64,000 nucleotides of DNA from Eisenbergiella tayi (GCF_001881565.1 NZ_MPDJ01000005.1:296284-360283); one strand, 5' to 3'. Positions 36,778 to 46,680 are shown, numbered from the stretch's first letter. Translations and numbers: made by a program. The notes: generated by a model not told the origin, from the sequence alone.

Positions 36778-37713
36778 TTATCTTTTCTCCCATTCCTTAT
36801 AGGCGGCTTCCCATGTTTTCCGTGTAAAAGGGCGGACGGGATCTCCCGTACGCTCTGCATATTCCTCAGCATATTTCAGGAAAAAATATAAATGCTCTCT
36901 TCTGGCCTGCAGTTCCCGAATACGAATATTACTCCAGACAGGAACTTTTTTATATTGATCACTTTCTTTGAATTTTTTTATAAATTCATCCATATTATAA
37001 GGAGCTCTTCGCTCATCTATTGTAATTCCTTTCTCATCAGCTTCTATCAAAGTATAGGGGGCCCCCCTTTCGCAGCTGTCCATGGGAAGGCCGCAGGAAC
37101 CGGGATTTATAAATATCTTTTTCCCTTTTTGTATAAACCATTGTATATGTGAATGTCCGAAAATATATACCCCATCTTCCAGCTTATCACACTGTCTCTG
37201 AAACTCTTCATTCCCAGACAAATGCGTTCTGATATCCGACAGAAGCTGACTGTGTTTTAATTCCCTTTCGTTATACATAAGAGGAATGGCAGGGCAGCTG
37301 AATTTACTCAGTTCCGCATTTCCTATGATATCCTGTGATGAATGAGACATATGGAAAACAACACCGCTTTCCTCATCCCGGAACTGTTTTCTTTCCGGAA
37401 GCCTACGCAGAAACATCTTGCTTTCATCACTGAGAGCCTGTGCGCACCAGCAGGAAATATGCATCTGGCCGCCTTCCCAGCGCCCTTCATCCTCTCCCTG
37501 CATTCTTTCGATGTATTGCTCCTCATTCCCCCGGATAACAAAAGCATTATCCATACAGGCTATGCGCTGTACTGCCTGTTCAGGAAAAGGCATGCTCAGA
37601 CAGTAATCCCCGGCAAAGAGAAAAATATCGGCCGATTGTTTTTCGGCATCCGCCAAGACAGCATCCAGAGCATCCATATTTCCGTGAATGTCAGATATAA
37701 CTGCATATTTCAT
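36778..37713 (-). CDS. calcineurin-like metallophosphoesterase
   Basis: A 311-residue cytoplasmic protein with the full set of metallophosphoesterase metal-binding motifs: DIHGN (residues 8-12), GDY near 36, a RGNEE box near 61 and GHSH near 190. The core belongs to the YfcE/MJ0936-type group; about 90 residues follow it, the last part basic. The substrate could be a nucleotide, cyclic nucleotide or phosphodiester. Its ATG overlaps the stop of the small acidic gene (ATGA), so it is the third member of the nuclease-STAND operon. That context raises the possibility of a defence role. Confidence 0.85.
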   Translation of the reverse strand: MKYAVISDIHGNMDALDAVLADAEKQSADIFLFAGDYCLSMPFPEQAVQRIACMDNAFVIRGNEEQYIERMQGEDEGRWEGGQMHISCWCAQALSDESKMFLRRLPERKQFRDEESGVVFHMSHSSQDIIGNAELSKFSCPAIPLMYNERELKHSQLLSDIRTHLSGNEEFQRQCDKLEDGVYIFGHSHIQWFIQKGKKIFINPGSCGLPMDSCERGAPYTLIEADEKGITIDERRAPYNMDEFIKKFKESDQYKKVPVWSNIRIRELQARREHLYFFLKYAEEYAERTGDPVRPFTRKTWEAAYKEWEKR

Positions 37714-38129
37714 TCTTCTTCATCCTCCCCTCCTTCCATCTCCTCCTCACCTCCCGTCAGCCGCAGATATATCTCCTCCGCATCCATATCCACCAGTTCC
37801 TCCCACGAAACCGTATCCTCCCACACCAGCCTTGCCTTTTCATCCCCCAAAGCCGCGATACCAGCCACCGCATCCAGCAAATCTCTTTCGCAGTCCTCCA
37901 GCATTTTTTCAAACAGCTCCCCGGTAACGCGCAGCATCTCAGAAGCCTTCTCCGTGATTTTATCGTCGGATCAGCCTGTAAAAGCGCCGGGATCGATGTC
38001 CTCCAATATAAAATCATAGTTCTCCGACATGTTTTCCAGCGTGATCCAATAATCATTGACAAACCCGTATTTATTCAGTGCACTGCCCAGTTTCATACTC
38101 AGCCGCCGTAACTCTTTATCTTCTTCCAT
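37710..38129 (-). pseudogene. small acidic protein gene interrupted by an in-frame TGA
   Basis: The frame from ATG 38129 (GGGAG upstream) reads 52 codons to a TGA at 37971-37973. The same frame continues open beyond the TGA to the stop at 37710, giving about 139 codons in total. The C-terminal end is very acidic (GGEEEMEGGEDEEE). Both halves have similar composition, and the whole fits exactly between its neighbours: 31-bp overlap with the STAND gene, 4-bp overlap with the phosphoesterase gene. A nonsense mutation (from TGG, say) is the simplest reading. No family is recognised. An ATG at 37937 could restart the second half. Confidence 0.65.
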
Positions 38130-41100
38130 AACTCCCTCACCCTTTCCGCAATCCCGCACTCTTCAAGAATTTCCGCCCCTGCTTTAGCCACATCCGCTAC
38201 CCAATATGTCTCATGCCGGTACTCCGTTTCTTCCAGACATCCTTCCGACTTCATCCGTTCCAGCTGCCCCGCGGTGAAGCTTTCAGGAAGGATATCCAAT
38301 ATTCCCCCTTCTCCGGCCGCATCCAGCAATTCCCAGAGAACTGAAGTATTATGGCGTCCACCCAGCACTTCTCCCTGAGTGCTTACATCACACTTAATCT
38401 CCAGGCTTACCGGAATCTTTTTCCACGCATCCACTCCTTCCGCCGTTTCCATACGTTCACAGTATTTTTGTGCCAACGGCTTCAGCGCATAGCTCACCAT
38501 TGCTTCCCTGTCCAGTTCCAGCAGCCCTTCCAATGCCTCCTGCTCCCGGTATGCAAACTGCCAGTCATAAAAATACGAAGCCGAATCATCAAACCACAAC
38601 CGGCATAAGCATTTCTTCTCCGCTTCCGTACCTATGGCATAAAAATACAATTCCGAAACAAAAAACAAACCGGGATTCACCACACAATACCACTGGTTCC
38701 ATTTACGCAGAAAACCGCACCCACACAAAGTCCTTACCGTCTCTTTCTCCCGTCCCGCAAAATACCTTTCCGCCTTCTCTTCCAGTTCTATTTCCGACCA
38801 AATAACAGACCCTTTTTTCACAACAGGCCGCAGGCTTTTGACAAAAAACGTAAATTCCATTTCCGTAATCCCTGTTTTTCCGGCCAGATAAGACACTATA
38901 TCCATCAATGCATCCTTCAGGTTATCCGCCAGCCGCCCCTTTTCTTCCACAATATTCATAAGCAGAACCGCCCCGGATTCCGTTTTCAGAAAATCAGCCC
39001 AGTACCATGGTTCCTCCCGGTGCCCAATCTCCAGCAGCCGCAGCTTGGTATCCTTATCCACATTGCCGTAACGGATATATTCCCGCACGGCCTTCCAGTC
39101 TTCCCTGTCAATATCCTCCATGCTTTTCCGGAACTCTTCCACCGTCTCTTCATACCGGTATTCCTCTTCCTCGTCTTCCTCCGATTCCTCTTCCCATTCT
39201 ATCTTATCCTCGTCCAGCCAGGAGGAATATTTGTTCTCCTTTTCCGTCAGCTCCCCACTGAACGTTATCGCCATCTCTTCCTGGCTTTTTTCTATCTCAT
39301 ACAGAAGCTCCTCAAAATAGAACACATTATTCTGCACCGCTGCCAGGCACATCTCTCTTCGATAATACCATTCCAGATAACCGGTAAGCTCTTCCCTGTG
39401 CGCCGCCGCATAAATATTGCCTGCCTCCTTCAGTGAAACAGGCAGATCCCCCAGCTGAAAAGGCAGCCCGTTTTTCATCATCGCTTTCAGATAGAGAACA
39501 ATTACTTCCTCCTTCCCCTCATATATCCTGCGTTCTATAGCCTTTCCCGCGGCCTTGGGAAATTCCTTCAAATCCTCCGTACTCATATCCTCCGAAGCTG
39601 TTTCTACATCATCCAGCAGCTTTCGGAACTTCTCCGCAAACCAATCACGGAAAGGTTCTCCCCAAATCTCCCGGTACCCCTGCAGCAGTTCATAATAAGA
39701 ATAGTACTCCCGCTCGTATTCAAAAAAACACCTGTCTTCCAGAGAAACCGCCCTTTCCATCACCCTCCGGTAATATTCCATATCGTTATCCGCCTTAATA
39801 CTGAGTTCCAGCAGACTGCTGCAGCATTCAAAATAACAGCTGCCCCGCAGCAGCATATCCCTGTACTGGGCAAAGTTCCGGCTTATGTACTGATGAATGA
39901 AGTCTTTTGCCGAAGGGTTCTGGAATCGTACCCGCAAAGCATTTCCGGCTTCCGGCACTGTCTCCGTACAGATCACTGTCTTTTCCAGTTCTGCGATCAC
40001 GCGTTCAAATTCCCGATAGAGACTGCCTTCTTTTTCACCGGCCACAGCCGCCTGATAACATTTATGGGCATCCGTCAGATTCACCGGAAGGGGCATCAGA
40101 TCCATGAGCATGAAAAAGATTCTCGCCTCATCGGAAAGATTTTGAAAAATCTGTTCCCAGAAATCTTCCGGCTGACGGAGATACTGCAGCAGTCTGTATG
40201 CACACTCTTTCGGCTCATCCTCAGGACGGACGGAATTCAGGTACATCTGGATGATCCGGGGATTATAATAGGAAGAAAGCACTGCCTGATCATGAATCTG
40301 ATACAGTTCCTTCATCTGTTCCCAGGTCAGAGGGGCTTTCCGAAGGTGTCCCAGATAGATCCGCACCATTTCCGTATTGGAATAAGCCTTCAGCCTGCAT
40401 TCCAGCTTATGTCTTTCCAGAAGGCTCCGTAGCTCTTCATTCTGCCGCATCCCCTGTTCCAGCACATATTCTCTCGTTGTCATGATGAGGATGAAATCCG
40501 TGCGTGTCCGCACGGTTTCTATCAGCCTTGCAAGCCGTCTTTCCTCTTTCCCCGTCCCGTATGCGTTCAGGAAATTGCTTCCCCAGAAATCATCGTAAAC
40601 GACCACCTTTTTCCCCGGCATATCCTGGGCCTTATACAGATCTCCCACCGACTCCGCCCACAGGTAGGTATCGAAGCCCTTGCGTGACAGCCAGAATATA
40701 GCCAGCTGATTTGCCAGCGTTGTTTTTCCGATCCCAAGCTCTCCCGATATTATGATTGCCCGGTTTCCTGCCAGAAGTCTCCTGGCCTCTTCATATACGG
40801 CGGTTTCCACAAAAACCTCCGCATTCTGCTTCGCCTTCTCCCATTCCAGCCTGGATTCCGCCAGCAGTTCCCCGTTGACCGCATCTCTTATGGTCCGCTT
40901 GAGCACATCTGTATTCTGAATCCACAGCTTATAATATTTTTCCTCTGCCTGGGCATATCCGGCGTCATTGCTTCCCAGATAGCCATTCAGATCCTTTCCC
41001 GTCACAATATCCTCATCGGCAATAATATAAGGATGGAACAGCTCCCGGATTTTCTTTTTCTGTTCCGGGCTCACATCTCTGGACAGCACAAGAATATACC

Positions 41101-41356
41101 GGTCAGGCTTTATCCTGTCCGCTTTTTTCTTCTCTTCCCTCAGTTCCTTCCAGCGCAGGGCGCTTTCACTGGCCCACCGCTTTGCCTGCATGACAATGCA
41201 TTTCCCGTCAGGCGTGATGCATCGGGCGTCCATCCCCTGATCCGGCCCTTCCCGAAACGCTTCCAGGCGTATCTTTTCCCGCACCTGTATCATATCTCTG
41301 GCAAATTCCTGGAACTCCACAGGCTCCAGCAGATGGTGAAAATCGTAATTCTTCAT
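38099..41356 (-). CDS. nuclease-STAND NTPase, probable anti-phage defence sensor
   Basis: A 1085-residue protein. Residues 1-130 form a restriction-endonuclease-like domain with a GMDARC aspartate and the VMQAKRW lysine (a D..QxK active site). The nSTAND-type NTPase follows with Walker A GELGIGKTT near 207 and Walker B-like VVVYDDFWGS near 250. The long helical C-terminal region, with an acidic run near 700 (EEESEEDEEEE), is the expected sensor. STAND proteins with N-terminal nucleases recognise a phage product, oligomerise and cleave DNA. The start follows AAAGGAGG. It heads an operon with the small acidic protein and the phosphoesterase. Confidence 0.8.
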   Translation of the reverse strand: MKNYDFHHLLEPVEFQEFARDMIQVREKIRLEAFREGPDQGMDARCITPDGKCIVMQAKRWASESALRWKELREEKKKADRIKPDRYILVLSRDVSPEQKKKIRELFHPYIIADEDIVTGKDLNGYLGSNDAGYAQAEEKYYKLWIQNTDVLKRTIRDAVNGELLAESRLEWEKAKQNAEVFVETAVYEEARRLLAGNRAIIISGELGIGKTTLANQLAIFWLSRKGFDTYLWAESVGDLYKAQDMPGKKVVVYDDFWGSNFLNAYGTGKEERRLARLIETVRTRTDFILIMTTREYVLEQGMRQNEELRSLLERHKLECRLKAYSNTEMVRIYLGHLRKAPLTWEQMKELYQIHDQAVLSSYYNPRIIQMYLNSVRPEDEPKECAYRLLQYLRQPEDFWEQIFQNLSDEARIFFMLMDLMPLPVNLTDAHKCYQAAVAGEKEGSLYREFERVIAELEKTVICTETVPEAGNALRVRFQNPSAKDFIHQYISRNFAQYRDMLLRGSCYFECCSSLLELSIKADNDMEYYRRVMERAVSLEDRCFFEYEREYYSYYELLQGYREIWGEPFRDWFAEKFRKLLDDVETASEDMSTEDLKEFPKAAGKAIERRIYEGKEEVIVLYLKAMMKNGLPFQLGDLPVSLKEAGNIYAAAHREELTGYLEWYYRREMCLAAVQNNVFYFEELLYEIEKSQEEMAITFSGELTEKENKYSSWLDEDKIEWEEESEEDEEEEYRYEETVEEFRKSMEDIDREDWKAVREYIRYGNVDKDTKLRLLEIGHREEPWYWADFLKTESGAVLLMNIVEEKGRLADNLKDALMDIVSYLAGKTGITEMEFTFFVKSLRPVVKKGSVIWSEIELEEKAERYFAGREKETVRTLCGCGFLRKWNQWYCVVNPGLFFVSELYFYAIGTEAEKKCLCRLWFDDSASYFYDWQFAYREQEALEGLLELDREAMVSYALKPLAQKYCERMETAEGVDAWKKIPVSLEIKCDVSTQGEVLGGRHNTSVLWELLDAAGEGGILDILPESFTAGQLERMKSEGCLEETEYRHETYWVADVAKAGAEILEECGIAERVRELWKKIKSYGG

Positions 41357-41507
41357 GCTGCAGCCTCCTTTCCCGCTTCTTTGGCGCCGCATTTTACCTT
41401 TTTCCTTATTTTACCTTATAATTCCCCCATTCTCCACCTTTCCCTGCAAAAAAAGATACGGCAGTCCCGTAAGCCCACTGCCGCCGTCCCTTCCTATGGG
41501 CGCACAA

Positions 41508-41541
41508 AAAACTCCCGAAGCGCCGCCGCCCCGGGAGTTTT
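41508..41541 (-). terminator. intrinsic terminator of the PTS operon
   Basis: AAAACTCCCG/CGGGAGTTTT stem followed on the minus strand by TTTTTTG; about 55 bp after the EIIC stop. The rest of 41357-41596 is empty. Confidence 0.8.
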
Positions 41542-41596
41542 TTCCCATACCACAGAGAACAAATCCCCACATTTCTTCCCTGTGATGAGTTGCCTG

Positions 41597-42868
41597 TTAA
41601 TGAATAAGCCTTGCTATAGCACCTTCCACAATACCCCATAAGGAGAAATCCTGTCCGCCGTATACCAGCATCCAGTTGTTAATGGTGTTCCCGAAGAAAT
41701 AAGAACCGAAGCCAACCAGGAATACCATGATAATACCGCTCAGGGCCGCGCCTACGATACAGCCTCTGATACCGCCGGTTGCATTGCCGATGATGGATGC
41801 ACAGCCTATTTCAAAGAAGCAGGTGAAGGTCAGAGGGATGATAACCGTAGGGAACATCCCTGCCGTCAGGATAATGGTTATGGTGGAGGTAATCATTGCC
41901 ACGATAAACCCGATAATCAGCGCGTTGGGCGCAAAATTAAAGATAACCGGGCAGTCCAGGGCGGGAATCGCACCGGGGACTATCTTTTCCGCAATACCCT
42001 TGAAAGCGGGTACAATTTCGGAAATCAGCATACGAACGCCGAGAAGCATGATGGTAACACCTACGCCAAAATAAATGGCCTTAGTAAAAATAAAGGTGAA
42101 AATTCCGGTTGTTCCGCCCGCATAGCCCCACACCTCGCCGGGCACAAGGCCATTAGCCTTCAAAATAAAGAACATGACGATATAGGTCAGGCAGATGACG
42201 ATGGAGCCTGTTATGGATACCTCACGCAGGAAACCAAGGCTCTTGGGGAATTTGATATCTTCCGTGGAATGCTTCTTGTCCCCGATCAGTTTTCCGAGAT
42301 AACCGGAAATCAGGGAAAGCACGGTTGTGGGATGTCCTATGGTAAAGCTGTCGTCCCCGGTTACTTCCCTGACAAGAGGACGCATCAGGTTCGGGGATAT
42401 TACCATATAAGCCGCCGTAAAAATAGTTGCCAGGCCGATGAGCTTGCCGCCTGTCAGGCCTGCATCCACACCGGCTGCGATAAATACATAAGGGAACCAG
42501 TACAGCATGTGGCCGGTAAGGAATACGGATTTCCATTTGGTAAAACGGGCAAAGAGCAGGTTAAAGGCAAAGGCGATCAGCATAACAATACCGATCTGGG
42601 TGCCGTATACGGACATATCGATGTCCGGCTTGCCGTTTGCCGCCGGCATCATCGTATTAAATGCCGCCGCCAGGCCGTCTATGGAATTTCCGGTAATAAT
42701 CCCGGTACCTTGTGACAGCACAAAGAATCCGATTGCCGTCATCATGGTTCCCCGGACAATCTCACTGAACTGTTTTTTCTGCAGGATAAGACCGATCATT
42801 GCAATCAGGGCCAGGAATATCGCTCCCTGTCCGAATATTTCATTGATAATAAAATTCAATACAACCAT
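41597..42868 (-). CDS. PTS system EIIC, ascorbate (UlaA) family
   Basis: A 423-residue membrane protein with about 10-11 helices. The TVYGTQIG-like stretch, PNLMRPLVREVTGDDSFTIGH loop and GATGGIRG-type C-terminal loop mark the UlaA/SgaT EIIC family (AG superfamily). It moves and phosphorylates a sugar or sugar acid with the EIIA and EIIB encoded just upstream. The true substrate may not be ascorbate, since no ula catabolic genes are nearby; a SIS-domain protein is the only enzyme candidate. AGGAGGGAG precedes the start. Last gene of a three-gene operon. Confidence 0.9.
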   Translation of the reverse strand: MVVLNFIINEIFGQGAIFLALIAMIGLILQKKQFSEIVRGTMMTAIGFFVLSQGTGIITGNSIDGLAAAFNTMMPAANGKPDIDMSVYGTQIGIVMLIAFAFNLLFARFTKWKSVFLTGHMLYWFPYVFIAAGVDAGLTGGKLIGLATIFTAAYMVISPNLMRPLVREVTGDDSFTIGHPTTVLSLISGYLGKLIGDKKHSTEDIKFPKSLGFLREVSITGSIVICLTYIVMFFILKANGLVPGEVWGYAGGTTGIFTFIFTKAIYFGVGVTIMLLGVRMLISEIVPAFKGIAEKIVPGAIPALDCPVIFNFAPNALIIGFIVAMITSTITIILTAGMFPTVIIPLTFTCFFEIGCASIIGNATGGIRGCIVGAALSGIIMVFLVGFGSYFFGNTINNWMLVYGGQDFSLWGIVEGAIARLIH

Positions 42869-42895
42869 AATTCTCTCTCCCTCCTGTTGCTTATT

Positions 42896-43186
42896 CTATT
42901 TTTCCAGGCTCCGGAAGAACTCCAGCGTTTTCTCCGTTACTTCCTTCTTATTCACAAAGTTGCAGATAGTCACGACGGGTACGGTGCTGCGTTCCGCAAC
43001 ACGGGCCGCGAGCTCCTCCGATGTAAAAATGACATCACAGGGCGTTGACGTACATGTGCCCACATCTCCGCAGAAGATTTCCGCTTCCAGATCATTTTCC
43101 TTTAATACTTCCTGTATTTTCATTTTCAGGAATAAGGATGATCCGCAGCCAAAGCCGCAAACGGCCTGAATCTTAATCATTCCCAT
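42896..43186 (-). CDS. PTS system EIIB, ascorbate/galactitol type
   Basis: A 96-residue cytoplasmic protein with the phosphocysteine loop VCGFGCGSS (Cys10) right after the first strand, the standard P-loop-like site of lactose/ascorbate-type EIIB. It passes phosphate from EIIA to the sugar during transport. The start at 43186 has AAAGGAGGAA upstream; the frame extends further but overlaps the EIIA gene. Lies 27 bp before EIIC. Confidence 0.92.
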   Translation of the reverse strand: MGMIKIQAVCGFGCGSSLFLKMKIQEVLKENDLEAEIFCGDVGTCTSTPCDVIFTSEELAARVAERSTVPVVTICNFVNKKEVTEKTLEFFRSLEK

Positions 43187-43220
43187 GCTTTTTTCCTCCT
43201 TTCTCAATCGTTTCTCATAC

Positions 43221-43679
43221 TCAGGCAGGCACATCTGTTTCCCCGGACATAATCCGGAGCACTTCCTCCGCGCTTTCCGCCCTGCTGATCTGCTCCATTT
43301 TTTCCTCCGCCAGCAGGGTTTCCGCTATTCCGGACAGGGTGTCCAGATGGGAAGTGCTGTCCGTACATCCCAGACATAAGACAACGGACACCGGGTCATT
43401 GGGTGAACCAAACTCAACCGGAGATTCCAGGGTTATCAGCGCTACATCACTTTTTAATACCTCCTCACAGGGAGCCGCGTGAGCCAGCGCAAACCCGGGC
43501 ATTATTACAATATAGGGACCCAGCTCCCTGACAGACTGAATCATCTTTTCCACATACGCGGGCCGGATGCTTCCTGCTTCCACCAGAACCGCTCCCGCCT
43601 TACGGATAGCCTCCTCCCAGTCAGCCGCCTTTTCTTTGATGCGGATATGGCTCTTATTGAGTATTTTATCCAAAGACAC
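43221..43679 (-). CDS. PTS system EIIA, fructose/mannitol-ascorbate type
   Basis: A 152-residue cytoplasmic phosphocarrier of the fructose/mannitol EIIA fold. The phosphohistidine lies in PGFALAHAAP (His67). It takes phosphate from HPr and gives it to EIIB. AAAGGAGG lies very close to the GTG at 43679; a TTG two codons later is better spaced and equally possible. First gene of the PTS operon, divergent from the PRD regulator. Confidence 0.9.
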   Translation of the reverse strand: MSLDKILNKSHIRIKEKAADWEEAIRKAGAVLVEAGSIRPAYVEKMIQSVRELGPYIVIMPGFALAHAAPCEEVLKSDVALITLESPVEFGSPNDPVSVVLCLGCTDSTSHLDTLSGIAETLLAEEKMEQISRAESAEEVLRIMSGETDVPA

Positions 43680-43915
43680 GACCTCCTTTTATTCGTTTTT
43701 GTACATTTAGCATACCATTTTCAGAATCAAGCGCCTAGTTCATGATCTTTCAACAACAATTGAAGAAAACTTGCCTTCCTTATTCGGCTTTCTGCCTATA
43801 TAATGAAATCATACTGGAGCCTTTGCAGACTCTCCGGCAAAAATCCGGCCGTCCCCTATGGACTGCAGGCCGGGCAATTGCCGGCATTACTCAAAACTAC
43901 GGAAGGAGGTACCCC

Positions 43916-45907
43916 GTGAACAGGCAGACAAGCAAGCTTCTGAACATACTCTTAAATTCACCCGGACAATATTTTCATTATGAAGAGCTGGCGGCACGTT
44001 TTCAGGTGAGTACCCGTTCCATACGCAACTACACGCAAAGCATACTGGATTTCCTTGAGGATCTGCATATGCCTTCCGCTCTTACCGTTTCCGAAGGAGG
44101 CATCGCCTTTACCGGAGGAGCGGAGGAAAGCAGCCTTCTGCTCCAGGCCGCCGTGGACAACGACTTCTATCTCTACCGCCTGTCCCCGGAGGAGCGAAGC
44201 CATATCATCCTGTTAAATCTGCTGATCAGCGATGATTACTGTAATATTTATGATTTATCGGAAAAATTCAATGTGAGCCGGACTACTATATTGAAGGACA
44301 TGGAACAGGTCAAGGCCTTTCTGGCAAGGTATAACTGCACCTTTGATCCCGCGATGAACCGGGGCTACCTGCTCCGCCTGAGAGAACAGCAGCGCAGGGA
44401 CATGATTGTCCGTATTATCCAGACGGCCATGGGCGCTGTCTTTTCCCTGCACAGGGAAGTGAATGTCTACGAACGTTTCCTCTATGAGGAATGGAGCCTG
44501 GAAACCTATTTCCCGTTTCTGAGGCAGCTGCTTCTGGAGATGGAGCATCAATACAATCTGGATGTATCCGATGCCTGTTTTGAAGAACTGCTGCTGACGC
44601 TGGCTATCATCACCGTCCGCATGGAAAAGGGGTTCTGTATCCAGGAAAGTACCCTGGAAGAAAAAACCTTCCAGAACCTCCTTGTATATGAGCTGGCCGA
44701 AAACATCCTGAAGGAGCTGGAAGACCGTTACCGCCTGTCCTGCAGCGAAGCGGAGGTGCAGTATCTGGCGTCCAAGCTTTATTACTGCCGGTTTTATGCC
44801 AGCGCGCCCATTGAGGATGCCCAGGATGTGAAGCTGCATATGGCGCTGACCAGCTTTCTCATGATGGTCAGCAGCCAGCTGAATATTCCCATCTACGAGG
44901 ACGCGAAAATCGTCAATCAGCTGGAAAGCCACCTGCGTGATATTGACAAAGCCCATGCGGAGGGCGTCCTTCTGGAAAATGATTATACGGATCAGATGAT
45001 CGGGGAATATCCGGAATATTACCAGCTTATCTGCCGCCACCTGTCCATCCTGGAGAACATCTCCGGATATTCCTATACAAAAGATGACATAGCCGTCATT
45101 TTAATCTACCTCGTGGTGGCAGTGGAAAGGCATTTCAAAAACGATATCCTTCCCAAGGTGATCGTCGTATGCCATACCGGAATAGGCACAGCCAACTTTC
45201 TGGCCGAACGGCTGAATACCTATTTCCACATCCGCATCATGGCGGTTACCTCCAATCACCGGCTGGCGGATGTCATGAAAAATTATGACTTTGATGTGAT
45301 CATATCCACCATCACCCTGAAGGAACCGGAAGATTTGTGGATAAAGGTGTCCCCGATGCTGGAGGATGAGGATATCCTCAGGCTGCAGAAGCTTTTCATG
45401 GATATCAAAAGAAATAAGAAAAAGCTGGGTACGCCCAACCAGCTCCGGCTGCCCGCGCCGGGCATCCGCACCGTCCTGCGGGAGGAAAATATCCTGTTGG
45501 ATGTCTGCTGCACGGACTGGAAGGAGGTTATACAGAAAGCCGCGGAGCCTCTTCTTACGGCAGGAAGCATCGACACCCGTTACATCGATGCCATGATCCG
45601 ATCCTATGAAACCAACGGCGCTTATTTTGTTTACTGTCCCGGCGTGGCTCTGGCCCATGCCGGCCCGGAGGACGGGGTGCGTTTCTTCGGCCTCTCCCTC
45701 ATCCGTCTGAAAAAGCCGGTTTCCTTCGGGCACAGGCAGCACGATCCGGTCGCCTGGTGCATCTGCCTGGCCATCCAAGAAAAGGATGAGCAGATCCAGG
45801 AGGTGCTGCGCCTGATGAATCTGCTGGGGAATCCGGAAAAACGGCCGGAGCTGGATGCGATTGCCTGCAGCGGGGAACTGCTGCAGTATATTATGGAAAA
45901 CGAATAG
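43916..45907 (+). CDS. PRD-domain transcriptional regulator with EIIB- and EIIA-like domains
   Basis: A 663-residue BglG/MtlR/LicR-type regulator. Residues 1-160 hold two winged-helix domains (FHYEELAARFQVSTRSIRNY and NIYDLSEKFNVSRTTILKD). Two PRD domains follow to about 420 with His residues that the PTS phosphorylates. An EIIB-like domain (VIVVCHTGIGTANF) and a C-terminal EIIA-like domain (PGVALAHAGP) complete it. It should activate the divergent PTS operon when substrate is transported. A GTG start with GGAAGGAGG upstream is chosen; the frame extends to 43742 without a ribosome site. Divergent gap of about 235 bp is the control region, with TATAAT at 43799. Confidence 0.92.
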   Translation: MNRQTSKLLNILLNSPGQYFHYEELAARFQVSTRSIRNYTQSILDFLEDLHMPSALTVSEGGIAFTGGAEESSLLLQAAVDNDFYLYRLSPEERSHIILLNLLISDDYCNIYDLSEKFNVSRTTILKDMEQVKAFLARYNCTFDPAMNRGYLLRLREQQRRDMIVRIIQTAMGAVFSLHREVNVYERFLYEEWSLETYFPFLRQLLLEMEHQYNLDVSDACFEELLLTLAIITVRMEKGFCIQESTLEEKTFQNLLVYELAENILKELEDRYRLSCSEAEVQYLASKLYYCRFYASAPIEDAQDVKLHMALTSFLMMVSSQLNIPIYEDAKIVNQLESHLRDIDKAHAEGVLLENDYTDQMIGEYPEYYQLICRHLSILENISGYSYTKDDIAVILIYLVVAVERHFKNDILPKVIVVCHTGIGTANFLAERLNTYFHIRIMAVTSNHRLADVMKNYDFDVIISTITLKEPEDLWIKVSPMLEDEDILRLQKLFMDIKRNKKKLGTPNQLRLPAPGIRTVLREENILLDVCCTDWKEVIQKAAEPLLTAGSIDTRYIDAMIRSYETNGAYFVYCPGVALAHAGPEDGVRFFGLSLIRLKKPVSFGHRQHDPVAWCICLAIQEKDEQIQEVLRLMNLLGNPEKRPELDAIACSGELLQYIMENE

Positions 45908-45917
45908 GAGGAATGAA

Positions 45918-46661
45918 ATGAACAGTAAGAGCTTTGATTATCTTACCCATGTAACAGAAATCCTGGAACGGGTAAAAAACACCCAGTGGGAGTCCATGGA
46001 TGCCTGCGCGCAGAAAATGGCGGATGCGATTGCGGATAAGCATTCCGTTTTCGCCTTCGGCGCATCCCATGCGGGGATCCTGGCCCAGGAGCTGTTTTAC
46101 CGTACCGGCGGCCTGGCGGTCTTAAATGCCATCCTGCCGTCGGAATTCATGCTCAATACCCGCCCCGTAACGCAGACCAGCTCCATGGAGAAGCTGGACG
46201 GCTATCCATCCGTCATCCTGAAGCACACCCCCATCCATGAGGGCGATGTTCTTTTGCTTCATTCGGTGTCAGGTCGCAACACCGCCGCCATTGAAATGGC
46301 TTTGGAGGCCCGTAAAATGAGCGTCACCACTGTCGCCATCACGAACATGGAGTATACCAGCGGCGTCACCAGCCGCCACAAAAGCGGGAAAAAGCTTCAT
46401 GAGGTCTGTGACATTGTCATTGATAACTGCGGCGATTTTGAGGATTCCAGCATGCTTCTTCCCGGAATGAAGCAGAAAATAGGCCCCACCTCCAGCGCCG
46501 TCGGCTGCACCATCGTCAATATGATCGTGATCCGTACCGTGGAGCATCTCATGGAAAAGGGAATCGAACCGCCCATTTTCCACAGCGCCAACGTGGACGG
46601 AGGCGAAGAATTCAACAATGTCCTCTTTGAAAAGTACAAGGATCAGATCCACTATATGTAA
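45918..46661 (+). CDS. SIS-domain phosphosugar-binding protein
   Basis: A 247-residue cytoplasmic protein with a SIS (sugar isomerase) fold: AFGASHAGILAQELFYRTGG near residues 44-63 and LLHSVSGRNTAAIEMA near 115, the two phosphosugar-binding loops. Such proteins are isomerases or etherases/epimerases acting on phosphorylated amino or keto sugars, or sensors. It starts 10 bp after the regulator stop (GGAGGAATGAA ribosome site), so it is co-transcribed with the regulator and probably processes the PTS product (inference). Confidence 0.85.
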   Translation: MNSKSFDYLTHVTEILERVKNTQWESMDACAQKMADAIADKHSVFAFGASHAGILAQELFYRTGGLAVLNAILPSEFMLNTRPVTQTSSMEKLDGYPSVILKHTPIHEGDVLLLHSVSGRNTAAIEMALEARKMSVTTVAITNMEYTSGVTSRHKSGKKLHEVCDIVIDNCGDFEDSSMLLPGMKQKIGPTSSAVGCTIVNMIVIRTVEHLMEKGIEPPIFHSANVDGGEEFNNVLFEKYKDQIHYM

Positions 46662-46680
46662 TCCTTCTGTAAGTCTCAAA

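Noticed and set aside
37971..37973. Selenocysteine at the in-frame TGA
   Set aside because: No convincing SECIS-like hairpin follows within the usual distance, and no selenoprotein family matches; a nonsense change is simpler.
37757..38062. Arg/Trp/Cys-rich minus-strand frame across the small acidic gene
   Set aside because: Out-of-frame shadow. The acidic frame with overlaps to both neighbours is the real one.
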